Shown here in pieces: positions 26,343 through 36,259 of a stretch of DNA of 64,000 nucleotides. The DNA lies in contig NZ_CP140155.1 in NCBI RefSeq assembly GCF_034479375.1, forward strand, positions 2,170,001 through 2,234,000. The letters are read 5' to 3'. Made by a program: the position numbers and the translations under genes. This stretch comes from Rhodopseudomonas palustris. Its GTDB lineage: Bacteria; Pseudomonadota; Alphaproteobacteria; Rhizobiales; Xanthobacteraceae. Positions within the stretch are counted from its first letter, which is position 1; every line of letters begins with the position of its first letter. Below the pieces are notes generated by a model, which searched no databases, was not told the DNA's origin, and saw only the letters and a list, made by a program, of their open reading frames with translations.

Positions 26343-27842
26343 TCACTTCGCCGGCGTGACTTTCGGCTCGACGCTGTGCACGGCACCCGGCCTGCGCAGA
26401 TGGATCGTCGCGACGTCGTCGGAATACACCTTCTGCCAGCCGTCGATGTGATCGAGCAGATGCGTGGCCGCGTCCTCGGTGCGCAGCAGCGTCGCGTCGA
26501 TGTTGTAGTCCGCGAGCAGCCGGAACAGTTTCTCCGGCGGCTTCAGCCGCACCGCGGCGTTCTGCTCGACCACGAAGGACTCGCCGTACAGTTCGGTGCG
26601 GCCGTCGATGAACGGCGCAACGCCGTTGGCGATCAGATAGCCGCCGAAATCGTAATCGTTGAACACCCGTTGCACGCCGAGCTTCTTCAGCTCGGTCACC
26701 GCCGCCGCCGGCGAGTTCGCCGGATGCGGCGCGAAGCGATGCAGCGACGCGAACGCCAGCGTGCCGCCGAGCGTGAGCGCGATCGCCGCCGCCACCGCGC
26801 CGAGCGACCCGGCGGCCGACCCGCGCGCCGGCCCCTCGCCGCGCGCCTCGGCGCCGCCGATCTGCCGCGCCAGCGGCGCCGCGATGATCAGCGGCGCCAG
26901 CAGCGCCAGCACTTCGATGTTGCGGTTGGCGCTCAGCGCCATGTGCACGAGGCCGAGCAGCAGCAGGATGCGCACCGGCGGCAGCGTCACGCCGCGCCAC
27001 AGCGCCAGGCCGAACCCCGCCAGCAGCGCGACCTCGAACGCGCCGATCCGCGAGAAATTCACCGGCGCCCATTCGCCGATCGTCGCCAGCGCCGCGCCCA
27101 GCGACAGGATGCGCTGCGACGCCAGGATCGCGTGCCAGCCATACGGATTGGCGCAGCTCACGATCAGCGCCGCGACGCCGAACGCGCCCCAGCGCAGCAG
27201 CAGCGACAGCCGGCGTGACGGCGCCGCCGCCAGCACCGCGTCGAGCGCGATCGGCGCCACCAGCGCGATGCCGAGCACGAAGCCGCCGTGCAGATTGGCC
27301 CACAGCGCCATCAGCGGCAGCAGCCAGAACGACGGCGCGGCGCGGCGATCGGCCGCCGCCATCAGCGCGCCGACCCACGCCACCATCACCGGCATCGCCA
27401 GCACATGCGGCCGCGCCAGCATATGCGGCGCCATCAGCGCCACCGCGGCGGCGACGAACACCAGCGTGGTGCTGCCGCGCAAGCGCTGGCCGAGCCAGCG
27501 CGCATAAAGCATGAAAGTCGCCGCCAGCGCCGCGGCCGACAGCACCACCGGCCCGGCCCAGCCGGCGAGTTGGTAGCTCGCCGCCAGCAGCACCTGCGAC
27601 AGCCATTGCGTCGAGATCCACGGCTGCCCGGCCATGGTGAAGGAATACACGTCGGTCTGCGGCACCGTGCGATGGTCGATGATCCACTGCCCGAGCGTCA
27701 CCTGCCACAACGAATCCGGATCGTTCAGCAGCCGGTCGCCCGCGACCAGCAGGAAGGCGTAGACCGCGACCCCGATCCACAGCGGCAGCGCGCTGCGCCG
27801 CGCGCCGGCGAGGTCGCTCGAATCGGCGGTGAGGATCGTCAT
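26343..27842 (-). CDS. Polytopic membrane protein, GT-C-glycosyltransferase-like, function unknown
   Basis: 499 aa with about 10-11 hydrophobic helices, then a soluble C-terminal region of about 120 residues (GVQRVFNDYDFGGYLIANGV, PFIDGRTELYGESFVVEQNA). The early loop contains NDPDSLWQVTLGQWIIDH and TQWLSQVLLAASYQLAGW, reminiscent of the first periplasmic loop of GT-C membrane glycosyltransferases. That relation is tentative. ATG 27842 (MTILTADSS) is chosen over an upstream GTG at 27884. It converges on the sensor kinase gene with only 8 bp between stops. Confidence 0.75.
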   Translation of the reverse strand: MTILTADSSDLAGARRSALPLWIGVAVYAFLLVAGDRLLNDPDSLWQVTLGQWIIDHRTVPQTDVYSFTMAGQPWISTQWLSQVLLAASYQLAGWAGPVVLSAAALAATFMLYARWLGQRLRGSTTLVFVAAAVALMAPHMLARPHVLAMPVMVAWVGALMAAADRRAAPSFWLLPLMALWANLHGGFVLGIALVAPIALDAVLAAAPSRRLSLLLRWGAFGVAALIVSCANPYGWHAILASQRILSLGAALATIGEWAPVNFSRIGAFEVALLAGFGLALWRGVTLPPVRILLLLGLVHMALSANRNIEVLALLAPLIIAAPLARQIGGAEARGEGPARGSAAGSLGAVAAAIALTLGGTLAFASLHRFAPHPANSPAAAVTELKKLGVQRVFNDYDFGGYLIANGVAPFIDGRTELYGESFVVEQNAAVRLKPPEKLFRLLADYNIDATLLRTEDAATHLLDHIDGWQKVYSDDVATIHLRRPGAVHSVEPKVTPAK

Positions 27843-27950
27843 CGGCGGTGTCCGGTCGGGGGTCGAGGTTCCGCGATCAAACACGCGGCCGGATAATTTG
27901 AAGTAAACCGCGGGGCGGGCCGATGGAACTGGCCCTCGCCCAAAGGCACG

Positions 27951-27978
27951 TTGACACCGGAGGCGATCGGCCTACATT
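27951..27978 (+). promoter_or_regulatory. Putative sigma70-type promoter of the thiamine operon
   Basis: TTGACA at 27951-27956 and TACATT at 27973-27978 with a 16-bp spacer, ending just before the TPP riboswitch begins. The -35 is a perfect match. Confidence 0.6.
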
Positions 27979-27986
27979 GAGTTCGT

Positions 27987-28114
27987 TCCGAGGGGGGCTC
28001 CGACGAGGAGCTGAGATACCGCACGCTCGCCACTTCAAGCCCGATCTTGCTTGAAGCTGACGCGGGACCGCGGTGACCCTTTGAACCTGATCCGGGTCAT
28101 GCCGGCGAAGGGAC
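27987..28114 (+). promoter_or_regulatory. TPP (THI element) riboswitch
   Basis: Conserved THI-box blocks are present in order: a GAGGGGGGCTC segment, GCTGAGATACC near 28010-28020 (the pyrimidine-sensing helix), a variable GC hairpin (TTCAAGC ... GCTTGAA), and then GACCCTTTGAACCTGATCC, GGGTCATGCCGGCGAAGGGA. The 3' strand of the closing helix (AAGGGACAGGG) sits directly before the thiO ATG, so TPP binding probably hides the ribosome site. It controls thiO and the genes behind it. Confidence 0.96.
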
Positions 28115-28118
28115 AGGG

Positions 28119-29243
28119 ATGTACCAGACCATCGAAGGCCAGCGCGGGGCCGATTCCGCGCATCATCACATAGCTATAGATCAGGACGCCATTGCATCCG
28201 TTGCCACCGACGAGGCCGCTGCCGTCTTGCGCGGCACGCCGCCGGATCTGCGCAAGGATGCGCCGGTCTCGGTGATCGGGGCCGGTATCGCCGGCGCGTG
28301 GCAGGCGCTGCTGCTGGCGCGTGCCGGCCGCAACGTCACGCTGTACGAGCGCGGCGACCGCGAAATGACGCAGGCCACCAGCCATTGGGCCGGCGGCATG
28401 CTGGCGCCGTATTGCGAGGCCGAGACCGCCGAGCCGATGGTCGGGCTGATGGGCATGCGCTCGCTGGAGATGTGGCGCAAGGAGTTCCCCGAGACCGCGT
28501 TCAACGGCTCGCTGGTGGTGGCGCATGCGCGCGACCGCGCCGATTTCGAGCGCTTCGCCAAGATGACCGCGGGCCACCAGCGGCTCGACGCCGACGGCGT
28601 CGCCGAACTGGAACCGGCGCTGGCCGGCCGCTTCCGCGAGGGCCTGTACTTCCCCGACGAAGGCCATGTCGAACCGCGGCTGGTGCTGGCGCGGCTGCAC
28701 CAGCGCCTGGTCGAGGCCGGCGGCGCGATCCATTTCGAATCGGAGATCACGCCGGAAGAACTCGACGGCCTGGTGATCGATTGCCGCGGCCTCGCCGCGC
28801 GCGACAAGGCGCCGGAACTGCGCGGCGTCAAGGGCGAGATGGTGGTGATCAAGACCACCGAAGTGACGCTGTCGCGCCCGGTGCGCTTGATGCATCCGCG
28901 CTGGCCGCTTTACGTCATTCCGCGCGAAGACAATCACTTCATGCTGGGCGCGACCTCGATCGAGAGCGAGGACGAACTCGTCACCGTGCGCTCGGCGCTG
29001 GAACTGCTCAGCGCCGCCTATGCGGTGCATCCGGCGTTCGGCGAGGCGCATATCGTCGAGATCGGCGCGGGCCTGCGCCCGGCCTTCCCCGACAATCTGC
29101 CGCGAATTTCCATCGGCAACCGCCGCATCGCCACCAACGGCCTGTACCGCCACGGCTTCCTGCTGGCGCCGGCGCTGGCCGAGAAGATGCTGGCCTATGT
29201 CGAGCGCGGCGTCGTCGACAATCAGGTGATGCGATGCTTGTGA
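28119..29243 (+). CDS. thiO: Glycine oxidase ThiO
   Basis: 374 aa FAD-dependent DAAO-family oxidase that turns glycine into iminoglycine for thiazole synthesis. The FAD motif VSVIGAGIAGAWQALLLARA starts near residue 50, and SHWAGGMLAPYCEAE, MHPRWPLYVIPREDNHFMLG and the C-terminal NGLYRHGFLLAPALAEKML are family features. The approximately 48 residues before the FAD motif (MYQTIEGQRGADSAHHHIAI ...) are an unusual extension. Its start lies immediately after the TPP riboswitch, and its end overlaps thiS by 10 bp. Confidence 0.93.
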   Translation: MYQTIEGQRGADSAHHHIAIDQDAIASVATDEAAAVLRGTPPDLRKDAPVSVIGAGIAGAWQALLLARAGRNVTLYERGDREMTQATSHWAGGMLAPYCEAETAEPMVGLMGMRSLEMWRKEFPETAFNGSLVVAHARDRADFERFAKMTAGHQRLDADGVAELEPALAGRFREGLYFPDEGHVEPRLVLARLHQRLVEAGGAIHFESEITPEELDGLVIDCRGLAARDKAPELRGVKGEMVVIKTTEVTLSRPVRLMHPRWPLYVIPREDNHFMLGATSIESEDELVTVRSALELLSAAYAVHPAFGEAHIVEIGAGLRPAFPDNLPRISIGNRRIATNGLYRHGFLLAPALAEKMLAYVERGVVDNQVMRCL

Positions 29244-29431
29244 CCTTGAACGGCGAACAGCGCGACGTGACCGCCACCAGCCTCAGTGCGCTGATGACCG
29301 AACTCGACTGCACCGGCGGCCACTACGCCGTCGCCATCAACTACGACGTCGTCCCGCGCGGCAAATGGGACGAGACGCCCGTCAGCGCCGGCGACGAGAT
29401 CGAGATCCTGACGCCGAGGCAGGGCGGATGA
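29234..29431 (+). CDS. thiS: Sulfur carrier protein ThiS
   Basis: 65 aa ubiquitin-fold carrier. It begins MLVTLNGEQRDV and ends in the adenylated and thiocarboxylated Gly-Gly tail (TPRQGG). The family's VAINYDVVPRGKWDET and GDEIEILTPRQGG are present. Its ATG lies within the end of thiO, indicating translational coupling. In an intact operon thiG would follow closely; here an insertion sequence separates them by 1.5 kb. Confidence 0.95.
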   Translation: MLVTLNGEQRDVTATSLSALMTELDCTGGHYAVAINYDVVPRGKWDETPVSAGDEIEILTPRQGG

Positions 29432-29464
29432 GGATGGCGCGAGCCAAGTACCGCAGCGCCTCCA

Positions 29465-29502
29465 CTCCCCTCCCCCTTGCGGGGAGGGGTCGGGGGTGGG
29501 GG
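29465..29502. repeat. Palindromic repeat, family D, left flank of the insertion
   Basis: CTCCCCCTTGCGGGGAGGGG then TCGGGGGTGGGGG. Its mirror image lies on the other side of the insertion at 30855-30893, and a complete element of the same family is at 32343-32463. Confidence 0.75.
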
Positions 29503-29517
29503 TCCCCAAGCTGTTCA

Positions 29518-30830
29518 ACCGGCATGATTCCCGACACTTTAGACCGGGATGATTGTCGACAGGTCTTTGTCCGCGTGTTGCGGCGCGTAGCGCAGCCCCT
29601 CTCGGGGCGGAGCGAAGCGACGGAACACGCGGAGGCGATCGATCAGGCCGATGTCGTAATGGCAGAACCGCACGATCTGGTCGCCGTTGTCGAGTTCGGC
29701 GATGCCGATCGGTTCTCCGATCAGCGCCTCGCTGATGAAGATGCGCTCGCCGTGCCACATGATCTCGCCGGAGCTGCGGACCCGCCGCACCTCGTGGTCG
29801 GCGTCGTACCAGGGGTCCGCGATCCGGTCCGGCATCTGCCGCGTCGAGACGGTGTAGAGTTCGGCCGGCGGTCGCTGGCCGAGCGCCTCGTGCGGGCGCT
29901 CCCGATTGTAGTGATCGCGGAAGGCATCGAAGCGGGACTGCTGCTGGGTCGCCGTGGCCGCCGGCGGGCGCGAGGTCTGTGCCTTCAGGGTCCGATGCAT
30001 CCGCTCGTGACGGCCGTTCTCCTGCGGCGAGGCTGGATGCACGAAATGCGGCTCGATCCCGAGCTTGAGCCACCAGGCCGACAGCCGGGTCAGCCCGCAG
30101 GCGCCGGTCGAACCGAACGGCGAGCCGTTGTCGCAGCGGATCGCCCGCGGCAGGCCATGGCGGCGGAAGGCATCGAGAAACAACGGCATCGTGGCGTCGA
30201 TGGTTTGCGGCGTGATGGCGATGTCGAACAGATAGCGGCTGAAACCGTCGGTCAGCGTCAAGGGATCGATCCGGGTGCCGTCGCGGGTCCGAAACCAGCC
30301 CTTGAAGTCGGCCGCCCATTCGTCGTTCGGCGCGCTCACCGCTGCAAACGGTCGTTGCTGAGCCAGCGCCGGCCGCCGCCGCCTGACCGGCGCGATCAGC
30401 CCGGCCTGCTTCAACAATCCGCCGATCGTCGAGGCCGAAGGCCACGCGTTCTCCGGATGCTTGCGCCGCAGGATCGCCAGAAGCTTGCGCGGACCCATGT
30501 GCGGAAACCGGCGCCGCAGATCGACGATCGTCGCAACCAGTGCGGCATCGGTCCGCTGCGGGCAATGATGCGGAGCATGCGAGCGGTCCACGAACCAGTC
30601 CTCGGCCCCGCTGTCCCGACGCCGCCGCCACTCGTAGAACGTGTCTCGACTGACCCCGTAGCGCCGGCACAGATCCGACACGCTCCAATGGCCGCTCGCA
30701 TGCTCCGACAGCATCCGCACCCGCTGTTCCATCCGACAGGTCTCCACAAAAGGCATCGGCGGTCCTCCCTCCGATGCAGTGTGAACTGTCGACAATCACC
30801 CCGGTCTGAACTGTCAGGAATCTATCCGGT
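29518..30830 (-). mobile_element. IS481-like insertion sequence within the thiamine operon
   Basis: A single transposase gene bounded by 48-bp inverted terminal repeats, 29518-29565 and 30783-30830, matching at 40 of 48 positions by eye. Each terminal repeat holds two related 19-bp copies of ACCGG-x-ATGATT-xx-CGACA about 25 bp apart. The exact outer ends and a target duplication could not be fixed; no clear direct repeat was seen. It lies between thiS and thiG, with the transposase opposing thi transcription, inside a palindromic intergenic repeat. Confidence 0.88.
29539..30756 (-). CDS. IS481-family transposase
   Basis: 405 aa. An N-terminal HTH (HWSVSDLCRRYGVSRDTFYE) and a second HTH-like region (LLAILRRKHPENAWPSASTI) precede an rve/DDE catalytic core: Asp in DEWAADFKGWF, Asp in IRCDNGSPF and Glu in HPASPQENGRHERMH, followed by HYNRERPHEALGQRPPAELY. 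The reading frame is intact, so the element may be active. ATG 30756 (MPFVETCRMEQ) is preferred because GGAGG lies just upstream. Confidence 0.93.
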   Translation of the reverse strand: MPFVETCRMEQRVRMLSEHASGHWSVSDLCRRYGVSRDTFYEWRRRRDSGAEDWFVDRSHAPHHCPQRTDAALVATIVDLRRRFPHMGPRKLLAILRRKHPENAWPSASTIGGLLKQAGLIAPVRRRRPALAQQRPFAAVSAPNDEWAADFKGWFRTRDGTRIDPLTLTDGFSRYLFDIAITPQTIDATMPLFLDAFRRHGLPRAIRCDNGSPFGSTGACGLTRLSAWWLKLGIEPHFVHPASPQENGRHERMHRTLKAQTSRPPAATATQQQSRFDAFRDHYNRERPHEALGQRPPAELYTVSTRQMPDRIADPWYDADHEVRRVRSSGEIMWHGERIFISEALIGEPIGIAELDNGDQIVRFCHYDIGLIDRLRVFRRFAPPREGLRYAPQHADKDLSTIIPV

Positions 30831-30854
30831 CCGTACCAGCACTGTGCCCGTGGT

Positions 30855-30893
30855 ACCCCCCACCCCGACCCTCCCCCGCAAGGGGGGAGGGAG
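30855..30893. repeat. Palindromic repeat, family D, right flank of the insertion
   Basis: CCCCCCACCCCGACCCTCCC then CCGCAAGGGGGGAGGGAG, the inverse of 29465-29502. The insertion appears to have landed at the centre of one such palindrome. Confidence 0.75.
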
Positions 30894-30935
30894 TACGCGG
30901 ACGCTGCGAACTTATCAGTGCTCGGAGCTACACCC

Positions 30936-31718
30936 ATGGTGAAATTCTACGACCGCGAGATTTCCTCGCGCCTGTTGATCGGCAGCGCGCTGTATCCGTC
31001 GCCTTCGATCATGCAGGACGCGATCCGCGAGAGCGGCGCGGACATCGTCACCGTGTCGCTGCGCCGCGAGGCCGCCGGCGGCAAGGCGGGCGATCAGTTC
31101 TGGTCGCTGATCCGCGAGCTCGGCGTCACCGTGCTGCCGAACACCGCCGGCTGCCGCAGCGTGCGCGAGGCGGTGACCACGGCGAAGCTGGCGCGCGAAT
31201 TGTTCGGCACGAGCTGGATCAAGCTCGAAGTGATCGCCGACAACGACACGCTGCAGCCCGACGTGGTCGGCCTGGTCGAAGCCGCCCAGATCCTGACCAA
31301 GGACGGCTTCGAAGTGTTCCCCTATTGCACCGAGGATCTCTCCGTCGCGATGCGCCTCGTCGATGCCGGCTGCCGCGTCATCATGCCGTGGGCGGCGCCG
31401 ATCGGCAGTGCGCGCGGCATCGTCGCTCGCGACGCGCTGAAGCTGCTGCGCGACCGCCTGCCCGACATCACCCTCGTGGTCGATGCCGGCCTCGGCGCGC
31501 CGAGCCACGCTGCCGAAGCGATGGAGCTCGGCTACGACGCCGTGCTGCTCAACACCGCGATCGCCAAGGCCGAAGACCCGGTGGCGATGGCCCGCGCCTT
31601 CAGGCTCGCGGTCGAAGCCGGCCGCACCGGATTCGAAGCCGGGCTGATGGGCGCCCGCGATTTCGCCTCCCCCTCAACCCCTGTGATTGGGACCCCGTTC
31701 TGGCATGCCGTATCCTGA
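30936..31718 (+). CDS. thiG: Thiazole synthase ThiG
   Basis: 260 aa TIM-barrel enzyme that builds the thiazole phosphate from deoxyxylulose phosphate, iminoglycine and ThiS thiocarboxylate. Family signatures are [40 protein letters not shown] (with the Schiff-base Lys), the [20 protein letters not shown] segment, [15 protein letters not shown] and [23 protein letters not shown] 30936 begins [11 protein letters not shown]. It overlaps thiE by 14 bp. It now lies downstream of an insertion sequence that cuts it off from thiS. Confidence 0.95.
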   Translation: MVKFYDREISSRLLIGSALYPSPSIMQDAIRESGADIVTVSLRREAAGGKAGDQFWSLIRELGVTVLPNTAGCRSVREAVTTAKLARELFGTSWIKLEVIADNDTLQPDVVGLVEAAQILTKDGFEVFPYCTEDLSVAMRLVDAGCRVIMPWAAPIGSARGIVARDALKLLRDRLPDITLVVDAGLGAPSHAAEAMELGYDAVLLNTAIAKAEDPVAMARAFRLAVEAGRTGFEAGLMGARDFASPSTPVIGTPFWHAVS

Positions 31719-32313
31719 TCGCTTCTATCCCGTCGTCGACAGCATCGCGTGGGTCAAGCGCCTCGCCGCGCTCGGCGTCGGCACCGTGCAGCTCCGCGCC
31801 AAGGACCTCGACGACGGCGCCGCGCTGCAGCTCGTCACCGACGCGCTCGATGCGGTGAAGGGCACCGAGATCAAGCTGGTGATCAATGATTACTGGCGCG
31901 CCGCGATCGTCGCCGGCGCGCAGCATCTGCATCTCGGCCAGGAAGACCTCGCGACCGCCGACCTGCATGAAATCCGCAGCGCCGGGCTGACGCTCGGCCT
32001 CTCGACGCATGACGATGCCGAGCTGGAAACCGCGCTGGCCGCGAAGCCGGACTACATCGCACTCGGCCCGATTTTCCCGACCACGCTGAAAGCGATGCGC
32101 TTCGCGCCGCAGGGCATCCCGAAGATCAGCGAATGGAAGCAGCGCGCAGGCGACATTCCGCTGGTCGCGATCGGCGGCATCAAGCTCGAACACGCCGGCG
32201 AGATCTTCGCCGCCGGGGCCGACTCGATCGCGGTGGTCAGCGACGTGACGCAGAACGAGGACCCCGACGCGCGCGTGCGCGCCTGGCTGGACTATGTGGC
32301 GGAGAAGGCATGA
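31705..32313 (+). CDS. thiE: Thiamine-phosphate synthase ThiE
   Basis: 202 aa TIM barrel joining HMP-pyrophosphate and thiazole phosphate. Motifs: [91 protein letters not shown] and [20 protein letters not shown]. The start at 31705 lies within the end of thiG, so the two are translationally coupled. Confidence 0.94.
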   Translation: MPYPDRFYPVVDSIAWVKRLAALGVGTVQLRAKDLDDGAALQLVTDALDAVKGTEIKLVINDYWRAAIVAGAQHLHLGQEDLATADLHEIRSAGLTLGLSTHDDAELETALAAKPDYIALGPIFPTTLKAMRFAPQGIPKISEWKQRAGDIPLVAIGGIKLEHAGEIFAAGADSIAVVSDVTQNEDPDARVRAWLDYVAEKA

Positions 32314-32342
32314 TGAGGATCGTGAGCGCTGCGACGCGCGGC

Positions 32343-34486
<2,144 letters not shown>

Positions 34487-34555
34487 GGCGGCGGGCTCTC
34501 CCCACGCACAACGCCATGCCCGGGCTCGACCCGGGCATCCATCCGAGACGAAGCG

Positions 34556-34580
34556 GCCGGGCGAGAGCCCGGCTGTTTTG
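34556..34580 (+). terminator. Rho-independent terminator of the thiamine operon
   Basis: GCCGGGC-GAGA-GCCCGGC stem-loop followed by TGTTTTGTT, 70 bp after the thiC stop. A second hairpin (GCCCGGG ... CCCGGGC) lies just before it, at about 34518-34536. Confidence 0.85.
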
Positions 34581-34593
34581 TTAATGACACCTA

Positions 34594-34673
34594 TAGGGCG
34601 GCTTAGCCGAAGGCGTAACCCGCCTCTTCCGCGCGATCAGTCGGCGGATTACGCTGCGCTAATCCGCCCTACG
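34594..34673. repeat. Palindromic intergenic repeat (family A, copy 2)
   Basis: TAGGGCGGCTTAGCCGAAGG then CGTAACCCGCC on the left; GGCGGATTACGCTGCGCTAA then TCCGCCCTACG on the right. It abuts the 3' end of the low-GC gene. Confidence 0.85.
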
Positions 34674-34678
34674 GGCTA

Positions 34679-35464
34679 CTACTCTCTTTTTCTCGGCTCA
34701 AGGTAGCCGCGGATGGTCTGCCCCTTGTCGCCAATCATCACCAAGTGGAATTCAATCTCGAAGGAACTGCTGTACCTTTCATTTGCGATATCGGAATACT
34801 CTAGTTCGACACACAAGCTTGGAATATCTGGAAACGAACTATCCTTTTGATCAACTCCCAAAACCAGCAATGCCGAAACACCCGCAACATATGCATGCGG
34901 GATCTTCAGCATTAAGAGGTCCCGCTGAATTGCGATGGGCACGACAAAGTCCACATGCTCACTCTTTTGATTCAACCAGAGTGACGTCCAATTTCCGAGT
35001 CTTTCCGACTTCAACGAGAACACCCCGTTGACAAATGTGAAATATGCCGGAGTGAGCGTCTGCTGCGCGCGCTTATTTAGCTGATCAGCAAGATCTTCGA
35101 TTGGAAAACTCCAGGACACATTGACGCCCCTTGCTGCTCCCAACCCTATATTCGCTAGAGGCACAGCAAGGAAGGACCAATCTCTCGCAGGCTTGGCCTT
35201 CTCATCGGCTTCGTTATCTTGCCGTTGCGCATTCCAGAGGTCCGGCAAACGACAATTAGCTGCTTCGGCCGTTCCACCTTCAAAAGGCGTTCGCGACAGC
35301 ACGAGCTCAGGTCGATATGATGCTCTGCGTTGCTTCGAAATCTGGAGCACGGTCAAAAATGTCGCGATTGCAGCCATGCATGCGCCAATACTTGAAAGAA
35401 GCGCTATTCCTTGATCGATACTCACATTCTCTGCCTTGGTTTTCTGCCTTGCGGAAGGGCGCAT
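34679..35464 (-). CDS. Membrane-anchored protein of unknown function, AT-richer than its surroundings
   Basis: 261 aa. One N-terminal membrane segment (ALLSSIGACMAAIATFLTVL) is followed by a soluble beta-rich domain with no recognised motif. Base composition is clearly less GC-biased than neighbouring genes: third positions are often A or T, unlike the rest of the window. Both flanks carry family A palindromic repeats (34594-34673 and 35498-35590). These signs suggest acquisition by transfer. The start may be ATG 35464 or a GTG at 35425 that would place the membrane segment nearer the N-terminus. Confidence 0.7.
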   Translation of the reverse strand: MRPSARQKTKAENVSIDQGIALLSSIGACMAAIATFLTVLQISKQRRASYRPELVLSRTPFEGGTAEAANCRLPDLWNAQRQDNEADEKAKPARDWSFLAVPLANIGLGAARGVNVSWSFPIEDLADQLNKRAQQTLTPAYFTFVNGVFSLKSERLGNWTSLWLNQKSEHVDFVVPIAIQRDLLMLKIPHAYVAGVSALLVLGVDQKDSSFPDIPSLCVELEYSDIANERYSSSFEIEFHLVMIGDKGQTIRGYLEPRKRE

Positions 35465-35497
35465 TTTCGAATTGCAGCGGAACGACGCCAGAGTCCA

Positions 35498-35590
35498 TAG
35501 GGCGGATTGGCGAAGCGTAATCCGCCATTGCGCCGAAGCAAGCGGTGCGTTTGGCCCGGCGGGTTACGCCTTCGGCTAACCCGCCCTACG
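35498..35590. repeat. Palindromic intergenic repeat (family A, copy 3)
   Basis: TAGGGCGGATTGGCGAAGCG then TAATCCGCC on the left; GCGGGTTACGCCTTCGGCTA then ACCCGCCCTACG on the right. With copy 2 it brackets the low-GC gene. Confidence 0.85.
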
Positions 35591-35733
35591 GTCGAGCGAC
35601 GCTAGGCTTCGCCGAACTCACCTTCGGCACCGCATTGCCCGCCCAATCGAGCGGAAACACCCCGCGTCGGACGTCGCGATGAAACGACGAATACGGCCAA
35701 TCTGAACTCGACCGACCAGGCCGTGCTTCACAG
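35586..35733 (-). pseudogene. C-terminal fragment of a divergent REP-associated tyrosine transposase
   Basis: On the minus strand the DNA encodes KHGLVGRVQ, then after a one-base frame change DWPYSSFHRDVRRGVFPLDW and AGN. This matches the RAYT C-terminal segment KHGHVARVADWPHSSFHR with considerable divergence. It is broken upstream by the palindrome at 35737-35822 and frameshifted internally, so it is a decayed remnant, older than the other two copies. Confidence 0.65.
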
Positions 35734-35736
35734 CCC

Positions 35737-35822
35737 GTAGGATGGGTTGAGCTCTTGCGAAACCCATCGCCCCGATCGTTGCACATCATTAAGGGTTTCG
35801 CGAAGGGCTCAACCCATCCTAC
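35737..35822. repeat. REP palindrome (family B, copy 1, 86 bp)
   Basis: GTAGGATGGGTTGAGCTCTT then GCGAAACCC on the left; GGGTTTCGCGAAGGGCTCAA then CCCATCCTAC on the right. It differs from the copy at 36174-36259 at only a few central bases. Confidence 0.92.
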
Positions 35823-36170
35823 GGCGCTCGTTCGCCGAACGCATCGCTTGGGGCGTCCATGTCGCCGGCCCAATCGATCGGATAGACGCCGCGCGCCACC
35901 AGACGGTGGAACGAGGAATGCGGCCAGTCCGCGACGCGGGCGACGTGGCCATGTTTCACAGGGTTGAAATGAATGTAGTCGATATGCCGCGCGACATCGT
36001 CGTCGTCGCGCAGCGTATGCTCCCAATAGCGCCGCTGCCAGATGCCGCGTTCGGCTTTGCGCGCGCGGCTTTCGGAAATCCGTTCGCCCGTCGGCAGGCC
36101 GCGTGAAAACGCGGCCTTGATCAGCCGCCAGCGCGTGGCGAAATCGCGATCGCCATCGGGGAGCGTCCAG
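35819..36170 (-). pseudogene. Truncated second copy of the RAYT transposase (C-terminal part)
   Basis: The 348 bp at 35823-36170 align without gaps to 36260-36607, the 3' part of the complete RAYT gene. The encoded protein runs from WTLPDGDRDFATRWRLIKAA to PSDAFGERAP and lacks the N-terminal half with the HUH motif. Upstream it is replaced by the REP palindrome at 36174-36259. As in the intact gene, its stop codon TAG is supplied by the adjacent REP palindrome. Confidence 0.8.
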
Positions 36171-36173
36171 CCC

Positions 36174-36259
36174 GTAGGATGGGTTGAGCTCTTGCGAAAC
36201 CCATCGCCCCGATCGCTGCACATCATGATGGGTTTCGCGAAGGGCTCAACCCATCCTAC
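36174..36259. repeat. REP palindrome (family B, copy 2, 86 bp)
   Basis: Same arms as 35737-35822, with a slightly different centre (GATCGCTGCACATCATGATG). It lies exactly at the 3' end of the intact RAYT gene. Confidence 0.92.

Noticed and set aside
25276..27780. A very long minus-strand frame opposite the sensor kinase and in another frame of the membrane protein gene
   Set aside because: Arg/Ala/Gly-rich composition typical of shadows in high-GC DNA; the kinase on the plus strand and the 26343-27842 frame have clear protein features.
27843..27950. Second TPP riboswitch or leader peptide before thiO
   Set aside because: Only one set of THI-box blocks is present and no short ORF with a ribosome site was seen.
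29518..30830. Target-site duplication of the IS481-like element
   Set aside because: Comparing bases outside both terminal repeats gave no convincing identical direct repeat, so none is annotated.
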